Assembly: GCF_014648695.1 (NCBI RefSeq)
Contig: NZ_BMRP01000004.1
Coordinates: 357,355 to 408,467, forward strand
DNA: 51,113 bases
Source: Streptomyces albospinus
Lineage (GTDB): Bacteria; Actinomycetota; Actinomycetes; Streptomycetales; Streptomycetaceae
Direction of reading: 5' to 3'
Shown here: positions 44,822 to 51,113 of the stretch, piece by piece
How positions within the stretch are numbered: position 1 is the stretch's first letter
Layout of the letters: every line of letters begins with the position of its first letter
Position numbers and translations under genes: made by a program
The notes under the pieces: model-generated
Told to the model about the DNA's origin: nothing
The model's input: only the letters and a program-made list of their open reading frames with translations
The model's database searches: none

Positions 44822-45922
44822 TCAGCGGTCCGGGTCGTCGGCCCGCGGGTCGGGCCGCACCACGTGCAGCGTCTCGTGGGCGGACGGCGCGGGCGCGGTG
44901 GCGATCCGCGGCAGCGCGTAGGCGTGCTCGGTGCGCAGCCACTCGATCATCCGCTCGCGGACCTGGCAGCGCACCGTCCAGATGTGGTCCGCGTCCCGGG
45001 CGGTGACCAGGGCGCGCACCACGATGGTGGACGGGGTGGTGTCGGTGACCACCAGGCTCCAGGACCGGCCGTCCCACTCCGGGCTCTCCTGGAGGATCTC
45101 GTGCAGCCGCTGGCGCATCTTCTCGACGGGCGCGGAGTGGTCGAGGTGGAAGAAGACCGCGCCGGTCATCTGGGAGCCGCCGCGCGACCAGTTCTCGAAC
45201 GGCTTGCTGGTGAAGTACGAGACCGGCATGGTGATCCGGCGCTCGTCCCAGGTCCGGACGCTCAGGAACGTCAGGGTGATCTCCTCGACCGTGCCCCACT
45301 GGCCGTTCACGACCACGGTGTCCCCTATGCGCACCATGTCGCCGAACGCGATCTGGAGCCCGGCGAAGAGATTGCCGAGGGTGGACTGGGCGGCGACACC
45401 GGCGACGACGCCGATCAGCCCGGCCGACGCCAGCACCGACGTGCCGAGCGCCCGCATCTCCGGGAACGTCAGCAGCATCGAGGCCGCCGCGACGACGACC
45501 AGCACGGCGGTGACCACCCGCTGGATCACCGTCACCTGGGTCCGCACCCGCCGCACCCGCGCCGCGTCGTGCCCGCGGGTCGCATAGCGGGAGTACGAGG
45601 ACTCCACGATCGCCGCCGCGGCCCGTATGGCCAGCCAGGCGGTGGCCGCGATCAGCACCAGGGTCAGCGTCCGGCCTATGCCGACCGCGTGGTCCTCGAC
45701 GATCGCGAGCCGGGTCTGGTCGTACGCCCCGCGCAACAGGGCTGAGCACAGCACGACTTGGAGCGGTATCCGGCAGCGCCGCAGCAGCCCCCACAGCGGG
45801 GTCTCCGGGTGCCGGGTGTCGATCCGGTGCAGGGTGCGGTCGATCAGCCAGACCACGATGAGCGTGACCACGATCGAGCCGCCGATGACGACGATCGGGC
45901 GCAGCACGTCCTCCAGGGACAC
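44822..45922 (-). CDS. MscS-like mechanosensitive channel
   Basis: A 366-residue small-conductance channel family protein. Three or four N-terminal transmembrane helices are followed by the pore helix and beta domain: ASAGLIGVVAGVAAQSTLGNLFAGLQIAFGDMVRIGDTVVVNGQWGTVEEITL is the family core. A cytoplasmic alpha/beta vestibule closes with IEWLRTEHAYALPR. It should open under hypo-osmotic stress. I chose GTG 45922 because GAGGAGGG lies upstream; the frame is open further 5' but overlaps the neighbouring promoter region and loses family similarity. Confidence 0.88.
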   Translation of the reverse strand: MSLEDVLRPIVVIGGSIVVTLIVVWLIDRTLHRIDTRHPETPLWGLLRRCRIPLQVVLCSALLRGAYDQTRLAIVEDHAVGIGRTLTLVLIAATAWLAIRAAAAIVESSYSRYATRGHDAARVRRVRTQVTVIQRVVTAVLVVVAAASMLLTFPEMRALGTSVLASAGLIGVVAGVAAQSTLGNLFAGLQIAFGDMVRIGDTVVVNGQWGTVEEITLTFLSVRTWDERRITMPVSYFTSKPFENWSRGGSQMTGAVFFHLDHSAPVEKMRQRLHEILQESPEWDGRSWSLVVTDTTPSTIVVRALVTARDADHIWTVRCQVRERMIEWLRTEHAYALPRIATAPAPSAHETLHVVRPDPRADDPDR

Positions 45923-46046
45923 GGGACCCTCCTCGGTGCGGGTGCGCCGCGCGGAGTGCTCCGCGGGCCGGTGCGGTGTGCTCGTGCAGGTCCCCTCGAC
46001 CGTAGCTGGCACGATGGGGGAAGAGCGATCCAACCCCAGGGAAGTG

Positions 46047-46658
46047 ATGTCAGTGCCCGCCTCCACCGAGCCCGCGACCAGCGGTTCCTCCACCATCGTG
46101 TTGTTTCATTCGGTGTGCGGACTGCGCCCCGCGGTGCACGCCGGCGCGGACCGGTTGCGTGCCGCGGGCCATGAGGTGATCGTGCCCGACCTGTTCGACG
46201 GCCGGACCGCGGACTCGGTCCCGGACGGCATCCTGATCAAGGACGAGATCGGCAAGGAGGAGCTGCTCAAGCGCGCCATCACGGCCGTCGCCCCGTATTC
46301 CGACCGGGGGCTGGTCTACGCCGGGTTCTCCTTCGGCGGCGCGGTCGCGCAGAACCTGGCCCTGGGCGACGAGAAGGCCCGCGGGCTGCTCCTGCTGCAC
46401 GGCACCTCCGACATCGCCGAGGGCACGGTGGCCGACGACCTGCCGGTGCAGCTGCACGTCGCCGACCCGGACCCGTACGAGCCGCACGACTGGCTGAACG
46501 CCTGGTACCTCCAGATGCGCCGGGCCGGCGCGGACGTCGAGGTGTTCCGCTACGCCGGCGCCGGCCACCTCTTCACCGACCCCGAGCTGCCGGACTACGA
46601 CGCGGAGGCGGCCCGGAGCGCCTGGAAGGTGGCGCTGGGATTCCTGGCCGGGCTCTGA
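46047..46658 (+). CDS. Dienelactone-hydrolase-family alpha/beta hydrolase
   Basis: A 203-residue alpha/beta hydrolase resembling dienelactone hydrolases. It has VLFHSVCGLRPAVHAGADRLRAAGHEVIVPDLFDG, the nucleophile elbow GFSFGG (Ser, while dienelactone hydrolases normally use Cys) and the late GAGHLFTD histidine. The middle DxxDPYEPHDW segment likely supplies the acid. The substrate is unknown; the Ser suggests an esterase or a non-catalytic family member. ATG 46047 (a GTG lies one codon earlier); divergently placed to the MscS gene. Confidence 0.85.
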   Translation: MSVPASTEPATSGSSTIVLFHSVCGLRPAVHAGADRLRAAGHEVIVPDLFDGRTADSVPDGILIKDEIGKEELLKRAITAVAPYSDRGLVYAGFSFGGAVAQNLALGDEKARGLLLLHGTSDIAEGTVADDLPVQLHVADPDPYEPHDWLNAWYLQMRRAGADVEVFRYAGAGHLFTDPELPDYDAEAARSAWKVALGFLAGL

Positions 46659-46666
46659 GACCGGTC

Positions 46667-46704
46667 CGGGCGGGCGGTCCGGTGCGCCCGGGACCGCCCG
46701 CCCG
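46667..46704. terminator. Bidirectional terminator
   Basis: A 14-bp perfect stem (CGGGCGGGCGGTCC at 46667-46680 with its complement at 46691-46704) with a 10-nt loop, placed between the convergent hydrolase and DsbA-like genes. Confidence 0.85.
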
Positions 46705-46736
46705 TGTCCTCTTCCGCTACCGTCCCGGCACGGCGC

Positions 46737-47642
46737 TCACTTGCCGGCCGTCGGGTCCTTCTCACCCGGGGCGATGCCCTTGCCGCCGCCCGGCCCGCCG
46801 TTCTTCGCCGGGCCGAACTCCTTGTCGATCATCTTGCGGAAGTTGGCCTGCGCGAGCTGGTCGTACTGCTCCTGCGTGATCTGCTGCTGCGGGATCTCGG
46901 GCAGCACCAGCTTCTTGTCGCCGTGCATGAAGGTGGGGGTGCCCCGGACGCCCTTGCGGCCGAAGAGCGCCGTCATCTCCATCGCCCAGCGGTTGTAGGT
47001 GCCGCTCTTGACGGCCGTCTCGAACGCCTTGTTGCCCTTCAGTTCCGGTACGTCCGCGGCGACCTTGAGCAGCTCGGAGTCCTTGGCGTAGAGGTCCTCG
47101 CGCTCATCGGGGTGGTACTTGGTCGAGTACAGCGCGGACTTGTACTTCAGGAACGCGTCCGGGCCGACGTTCAGCGCCGCGCCCAGCGCGCTGAGCGCCT
47201 TCTTGGAGCCCTCGCCGCCCGACATGCCGTCGATGAACGTGTACATGGTGTAGCGGACCTTGAACCGGCCCTGGCCGAGGTCCTTGAGCAGCTCCTTGCC
47301 CGCGCTCTGCTCGAAGGCCGCGCACGCCGGGCAGCGGACGTCCTCGAAGACCTCCAGGGTCTCCTTGGCGTTCTTGTCGCCGAGGAGGATCTCGGTGCCG
47401 TTCTTGCCCTGGGTGTGCGCCGGGGTGACCAGCTTGGCCTCCTTGGCGGCCTCCCAGCCGGTCGGCTCGTTCGCCTTCACCACGGCGAAGCCGATCCCGC
47501 CGGCGACCGCCAGGACGCCGACGACCGAGACGGCCACGACGAGCTGGCGGCGCAGCCGGTCCTTCTTCTTCTGGCGTTCGCGTTCGGCGCGGATCCGTTC
47601 GCGGGCCGCCTGCTTGCCGTCCTGGTCTTTGCGGTTGCTCAT
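46737..47642 (-). CDS. DsbA-like thioredoxin-fold protein, copy 1
   Basis: A 301-residue membrane-anchored thioredoxin-fold protein. A charged N-terminus (RERIRAERERQKKKDRLRRQ) precedes one helix (LVVAVSVVGVLAVAGGIGFAVV), then a DsbA/DsbG-type domain with active site VRCPACAAFEQ (CPAC) and cis-Pro region RGTPTFMHGDKKL. It should act outside the membrane as a thiol oxidant or isomerase. It is paralogous to 48618-49466, with closely similar N-terminal and catalytic segments. It follows the integral membrane gene by 60 bp on the same strand. Confidence 0.9.
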   Translation of the reverse strand: MSNRKDQDGKQAARERIRAERERQKKKDRLRRQLVVAVSVVGVLAVAGGIGFAVVKANEPTGWEAAKEAKLVTPAHTQGKNGTEILLGDKNAKETLEVFEDVRCPACAAFEQSAGKELLKDLGQGRFKVRYTMYTFIDGMSGGEGSKKALSALGAALNVGPDAFLKYKSALYSTKYHPDEREDLYAKDSELLKVAADVPELKGNKAFETAVKSGTYNRWAMEMTALFGRKGVRGTPTFMHGDKKLVLPEIPQQQITQEQYDQLAQANFRKMIDKEFGPAKNGGPGGGKGIAPGEKDPTAGK

Positions 47643-47702
47643 GGGGGGTGTCCGTTTCCTTCGGTTCCTGCGTGCTGCGCTGGCTGATGGCGGTACGGAT
47701 GC

Positions 47703-48365
47703 TCAGACGGCGGCCGGGACCGGGGGGCCGCGGCGCGCCACGCAGTGCACGAGCAGGGGAAGCGGGCGGGCCGGCGGCAGCGGGTACAGCGGACGGACCC
47801 GGCGGCGGAGCGGGGCGGTCACGGCACGGGCCGCCGCCGCGGTCAGCAGCGGCCGGCAGGCGCCCGCGGCGGCGGCGCGCAGCAGCGTGTCCAGCGCGGC
47901 CTCGCCGCGGTGCAGCCAGCCGGCGGCGAGCAGGCCGACCGCGAGATGCGCGGCGAGCAGCAGCCAGGGGGCGGCCCACGGGGTGGCCGGCGGCAGCGAG
48001 CCGGCGGGGCGGGCGGCCAGCCGCGCCAGCGGGGTGCCCAACTCGCCGCCCCGGCACAGCAGATCGACGCCGACCGAGTGCAGCGGGCCGGCGACCGGCC
48101 CGCCGGCCCGGCCGTAGCAGGTGTGCTGCCCGGTGGTGAAGACGGTGTCGGCGGCCAGCTCCAGGGAGAGCAGCAGGGCGGCGGTCCGCCGGTAGCCGCG
48201 GGTGCGGCCGGCGTGCGCGTACGCGGCGGTGAAGACCCCGGCGCAGACCGCGGCGAGTGGCGCGGGCGGCAACGGGGCGTGCGAGAGCAGGACTTGGGCG
48301 GTCGCGGACAGGGTGACGCACAGCGCGGTGAACAGCGCCGCGCTCCCCCATAGCCTCAAGGGCAT
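47703..48365 (-). CDS. Integral membrane partner, copy 1
   Basis: A 220-residue protein with about five transmembrane helices (residues about 5-27, 34-50, 59-78, 130-150, 158-175). The loop after the third helix carries two conserved cysteines (GQHTCYG and LLCRGG), which topology places outside the membrane. The C-terminus ends in a conserved LVHCVARRGPP motif. No recognised family; it is paralogous to 49577-50251. The same-strand pairing with a DsbA-like gene suggests a redox partner, possibly DsbB-like in role, but that is inference. ATG 48365 was chosen because its neighbouring helix matches the paralogue. Confidence 0.75.
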   Translation of the reverse strand: MPLRLWGSAALFTALCVTLSATAQVLLSHAPLPPAPLAAVCAGVFTAAYAHAGRTRGYRRTAALLLSLELAADTVFTTGQHTCYGRAGGPVAGPLHSVGVDLLCRGGELGTPLARLAARPAGSLPPATPWAAPWLLLAAHLAVGLLAAGWLHRGEAALDTLLRAAAAGACRPLLTAAAARAVTAPLRRRVRPLYPLPPARPLPLLVHCVARRGPPVPAAV

Positions 48366-48366
48366 G

Positions 48367-48408
48367 GGTGGGGGTGCCCCCAGCGGTAGCTGGGGGAGTG
48401 CCCCCACC
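48367..48408. repeat. Nested hairpin repeat element
   Basis: Outer arms GGTGGGGG (48367-48374) and CCCCCACC (48401-48408), inner arms CCCCCAGC (48377-48384) and GCTGGGGG (48389-48396) around a GGTA loop. It directly precedes the minus-strand membrane gene. It resembles the short G/C-rich hairpin elements scattered between streptomycete genes, as does the insertion in murD. Confidence 0.7.
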
Positions 48409-48557
48409 ACCCTGAGCCGGTCCCCGGACGAGGCCCCGGGCCGGGCCGCCGGACGGACTCCCGTCGCCTGCACGGTCGGGAGTCTGCCACGAGCGCGGCG
48501 GAACGCCGGGTCAAGATTTGGCATCGGGCGGTGTGCGCGGGGCACACCGGCCGGGGT

Positions 48558-48576
48558 GCCGGGGCGGTGCCCCGGC
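48558..48576 (-). terminator. Hairpin after the second DsbA-like gene
   Basis: GCCGGGGC-GGT-GCCCCGGC at 48558-48576, downstream of the minus-strand stop at 48618. The surrounding bases extend the pairing. Confidence 0.6.
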
Positions 48577-48617
48577 CGTCGCTCCGGGCTCACAACTCCC
48601 GGATCGGCATGCCGGAT

Positions 48618-49466
48618 TCAGGACTTCAGGTTCTTGTCGACCATCGAGTTGAAGTCGGCGACCGTGGACGGCGCGACCTTGCCCTGCGGGCTGTCCGTGC
48701 CCAGCGTCGTGCCGTTCATCTTCAGCGTCGGGGTGCTGGTGACGTCCTTGTGGGAGTTGAAGGCGTTGGACATCGCCATCGCCCACGCGTTGAACTTGCC
48801 GGACTTGACGTCCTTTTGGAACGCGGCGTTGCCCTTGAGCGCCGGGATGGTGTCGGCGACCTTGAGCAGGTAGCTGTCGTCGGCGAACTTGTCCGGGCCG
48901 GTCTCGTCCGGGTGGAACTCCTTCGAGTACAGCGCGAACTTGTACTTCAGGAAGGCGTCCGAGGAGACGTTCAGCGCGGCGCCCAGGGCGCTCAGCGCGT
49001 TCTTGGAGCCGGTGCCCTGGAGGTTGCCGTCCAGGAACGTCCCGATGTGGTACGACGCCTTGTACTTGCCGTCGCTGATGTCCTTCTCGACGGTCGCGCC
49101 CACGTTCTGCTCGAAGGCGGCACAGCCGGGGCAGCGCGGGTCCTCGTAGAGGTCGAGGGTGTTCTTGGCGTCGGCCTTGCCGATGACGATGGTGGTGCCG
49201 TCGGGGCCGCTGGTGTGGGCGGGCGGGACCGCCTTCGCCTTGGCGGCCTTCGCCCAGACGTCGGCGGCCGAGCTGCCGGAGCCGCTGCCGCCGCCGGAGT
49301 TGGCGACGGCGAAGCCGATGCCGCCGGCCACCGCCAGCACCGCGACGACCGCGCCGCCGACGATCAGCTGCCGGCGGGTCTTGTCCTTCTTGGCCTGCCG
49401 CTCGCGCTCGGCGCGCAGCCGCTCGCGGGCTGCCTGCTTGTTGGCCTGGTTGTTGCGGTTGCTCAT
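48618..49466 (-). CDS. DsbA-like thioredoxin-fold protein, copy 2
   Basis: A 282-residue paralogue of the copy at 46737-47642. The basic N-terminus (RERLRAERERQAKKDKTRRQ), a single membrane helix (LIVGGAVVAVLAVAGGIGFAVA) and a thioredoxin-fold domain with active site PRCPGCAAFEQ (CPGC instead of CPAC) are present. The cis-Pro region reads STPTLKMNG. Active-site difference suggests a different redox potential. ATG 49466. It follows its paired membrane gene by 110 bp. Confidence 0.9.
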   Translation of the reverse strand: MSNRNNQANKQAARERLRAERERQAKKDKTRRQLIVGGAVVAVLAVAGGIGFAVANSGGGSGSGSSAADVWAKAAKAKAVPPAHTSGPDGTTIVIGKADAKNTLDLYEDPRCPGCAAFEQNVGATVEKDISDGKYKASYHIGTFLDGNLQGTGSKNALSALGAALNVSSDAFLKYKFALYSKEFHPDETGPDKFADDSYLLKVADTIPALKGNAAFQKDVKSGKFNAWAMAMSNAFNSHKDVTSTPTLKMNGTTLGTDSPQGKVAPSTVADFNSMVDKNLKS

Positions 49467-49576
49467 GACTGTTCCTGCTCCGTGAGGTCCGTGGTCCATG
49501 GGGACGGGGGATGCGTGCTGTCGGAGGCGGATGCGCTTCGGGGGCGCCGCTCCGCGCGCTGCCGGGCCGGGCGGCC

Positions 49577-50251
49577 TCAGGCAGCGAGCGCGCAGGGCGG
49601 ACCGCGGCGCACCACGGAGTGCACGAGCAGGGGAGCGGTACGGGCCGGGCGGGAGGTCCGTACGGGGGCGGGCACCGCGCGGCGCGGGGCGGCGGCCCGG
49701 CCGATGACCGCGACCGCGATCAGCAGCGGGCGGAAGGCGAAGCCGGCCACCGCGCCCAGCAGCTGCGCCAGCGCGGCCTCGCCGCGGCGCAGCCAGCCGG
49801 CCGCCAGCAGCCCGACGGCCAGATGGACCGCGAGCAGCAGCAGCCAGACGGGGGCCGGGACGGCGCCGTCCCTGGCGAGCCGCGGCAGCGGGCCGCCGAC
49901 CGGGTCGCCGCCGCACAGCAGCCCCATGCCCAGGGAGAACCGGCCGCCCATCGGGTTGCCGTCCTGTCCGTAGCAGGTGTGCTGGCCGAGGCTGAAGACG
50001 ACGTCGGCGGCCAGCTCCAGGGGGAGCAGCAGCGCGGCGATCCGCCAGTAGCCGCGCTCGCGGCCGGCCAGTGCGTAGGCGAGCGCGAACACGGCGGCGG
50101 AGAGCCCGGCGACGGTGGCCGGGGGCAGCGGCATACGGGACAGCAGCACATGGGACGCCGAGGACAGCGTCACGCACAGCGCTGTGAAGAGCGCCGCGCG
50201 CAGAGCCCGCAGATGTGCCGCCGAGATGTCCATTGGTAGCGAGTGTGCCAT
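49577..50251 (-). CDS. Integral membrane partner, copy 2
   Basis: A 224-residue paralogue of 47703-48365 with the same helix pattern. Shared features are [20 protein letters not shown] at the N-terminus, GQHTCYG and LLCGGD in the extracytoplasmic loop, [12 protein letters not shown] after the fourth helix, and the final [11 protein letters not shown]. The two loop cysteines are the only ones conserved in both copies together with the C-terminal motif. Start ATG 50251; ATG 50233 is an alternative with equal support, since neither has a clear ribosome-binding site. Confidence 0.75.
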   Translation of the reverse strand: MAHSLPMDISAAHLRALRAALFTALCVTLSSASHVLLSRMPLPPATVAGLSAAVFALAYALAGRERGYWRIAALLLPLELAADVVFSLGQHTCYGQDGNPMGGRFSLGMGLLCGGDPVGGPLPRLARDGAVPAPVWLLLLAVHLAVGLLAAGWLRRGEAALAQLLGAVAGFAFRPLLIAVAVIGRAAAPRRAVPAPVRTSRPARTAPLLVHSVVRRGPPCALAA

Positions 50252-50344
50252 GCGCCGGGACGAGTGGCTGCCAAGAGGGGATGAAGTGGTGTGTAAGGGA
50301 AAAACGGGATGAACGGACGGTGACCGCTCGTGCGCCAGTCCGGA

Positions 50345-50381
50345 CGTCCCGCCGACCCCGGGGGACGAGCCCGGCGGGACG
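50345..50381. terminator. Hairpin upstream of dnaE
   Basis: CGTCCCGCCG (50345-50354) pairs with CGGCGGGACG (50372-50381) across a 17-nt loop, about 140 bp before dnaE. It lies upstream of the likely promoter, so it may end leftward-to-rightward read-through. Confidence 0.4.
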
Positions 50382-50459
50382 GCGCCGCGGGGGTCTCCGG
50401 GGGCGTCCCCCGGGGGTGCGGGAGCGCTCGGAGCGCGGTCGGCTGTCGGTGCGGAGTCG

Positions 50460-50465
50460 TAGACT
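50460..50465 (+). promoter_or_regulatory. Candidate dnaE -10 element
   Basis: TAGACT about 55 bp upstream of the dnaE GTG; no clear -35. A CGGAGG ribosome-binding site lies at 50505-50510. Confidence 0.35.
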
Positions 50466-50520
50466 TCAACACCGCCCCATCCATCCCCCAGCGCACTGTT
50501 TTCCCGGAGGTTCAGCGCCC

Positions 50521-51113
50521 GTGGCCCCCTCGTCCAGGCCCCCTTTCACGCACCTGCACGTCCACACTCAGTACTCGCTGCTGGACGGTGCGGCGCGGCT
50601 GAAGGACATGTTCAACGCGTGCAACGAGATGGGCATGACGCACATCGCCATGTCCGACCACGGCAATCTCCACGGTGCCTACGACTTCTTCCACAGTGCG
50701 CAGAAGGCCGGGGTGACGCCGATCATCGGGATCGAGGCGTATGTGGCCCCGGAGTCCCGGCGCAACAAGCGCAAGATCCAGTGGGGCCAGCCGCACCAGA
50801 AGCGCGATGACGTCTCCGGTTCGGGTGGTTACACCCACAAGACGATCTGGGCGGCGAACAAGACCGGTCTGCACAACCTCTTCCGGCTGTCCTCGGACGC
50901 GTACGCCGAGGGCTGGCTCCAGAAGTGGCCGCGGATGGACAAGGAGACCCTCTCCCAGTGGTCGGAGGGGCTGATCGCCTCCACCGGCTGCCCCTCGGGC
51001 GAGCTCCAGACCCGGCTGCGGCTGGGCCAGCACGACGAGGCGCTGAAGGCCGCCGCCGAGTACCAGGACATCTTCGGCAAGGACCGGTATTTCCTGGAGC
51101 TGATGGACCACGG
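50521..51113 (+). CDS. dnaE: DNA polymerase III alpha subunit (5' part)
   Basis: The first 197 codons of the replicative polymerase; the gene runs past the window end. It opens with the PHP domain: [22 protein letters not shown] (histidine metal-binding motif), [37 protein letters not shown], then [25 protein letters not shown] and [16 protein letters not shown]. All are typical of the DnaE1 type used for chromosome replication in streptomycetes. GTG 50521 with CGGAGG upstream. Confidence 0.96.
   Translation, partial: MAPSSRPPFTHLHVHTQYSLLDGAARLKDMFNACNEMGMTHIAMSDHGNLHGAYDFFHSAQKAGVTPIIGIEAYVAPESRRNKRKIQWGQPHQKRDDVSGSGGYTHKTIWAANKTGLHNLFRLSSDAYAEGWLQKWPRMDKETLSQWSEGLIASTGCPSGELQTRLRLGQHDEALKAAAEYQDIFGKDRYFLELMDH

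Overview
This is a very GC-rich stretch of an actinobacterial chromosome, almost certainly Streptomyces or a close relative. The signs are strong G/C bias at third codon positions, many GTG starts, tight GTGA/ATGA stop-start overlaps, and the gene order thiE-metF ... moxR, rsmH-ftsL-ftsI-murE-murF-mraY-murD-ftsW-murG-ftsQ-ftsZ-pgeF-ylmE-sepF-ylmG-divIVA, ileS, lspA-rluD, dnaE. That order is the conserved core arrangement around the division and cell wall (dcw) cluster of streptomycetes. As is usual for the group, ftsA, murC and mraZ are absent from the cluster.

Layout. 1-2.9 kb: thiE (thiamine), metF (one-carbon/methionine, apparently leaderless with a dyad-rich promoter) and a membrane protein with a long Tyr/Pro/Gln-rich tail. 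2.9-5.1 kb (minus): a CrtI/phytoene-desaturase-like FAD oxidoreductase and a DUF4126 membrane protein. 5.4-9.1 kb (minus): an ABC ATPase - YhgE/Pip-like permease - TetR operon with overlapping genes and a near-perfect operator at its promoter, so probably autoregulated. 9.3-11.5 kb (plus): a SAV_6107-family HEPN protein, a SAM methyltransferase and a DUF3040 protein, with a 23-bp tandem repeat between the first two. 12.2-17.0 kb (minus): the MoxR ATPase - DUF58 - transglutaminase (TgpA-like) operon. 17.3-17.8 kb (minus): a beta-carbonic anhydrase.

18.0-36.7 kb (plus): the dcw cluster. It starts from a consensus-like promoter with a long structured leader and ends in a strong 17-bp-stem terminator after divIVA. 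The genes act in sequence: RsmH (16S rRNA methylation), FtsL/FtsI/FtsW/FtsQ (septal synthesis machine), MurE/MurF/MurD/MraY/MurG (lipid II synthesis), FtsZ and SepF (Z-ring), PgeF/YlmE/YlmG accessory proteins, and DivIVA (polar growth). Several gaps in this cluster hold mini-ORFs of 16-33 codons that overlap neighbouring start or stop codons.

36.8-40.3 kb (minus): ileS under a translational T-box riboswitch; its HIGH signature reads GAHH. 40.5-44.8 kb (plus): a Lys/Ala-rich DksA/TraR zinc-finger protein, lspA, rluD and a CPA1-type Na+/H+ antiporter. 44.8-46.7 kb: an MscS-like channel (minus) and a dienelactone-hydrolase-like protein (plus). 46.7-50.3 kb (minus): a tandemly duplicated two-gene cassette, each copy an integral membrane protein followed by a membrane-anchored DsbA-like thioredoxin-fold protein. 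From 50.5 kb (plus): the 5' part of dnaE, cut by the window end.

The best leads are the GxHH-type IleRS2, the short repeat-derived in-frame insertions shared by MurE and MurD, the duplicated DsbA/membrane-protein cassette, the mini-cistrons of the dcw operon, and the structured dcw leader.
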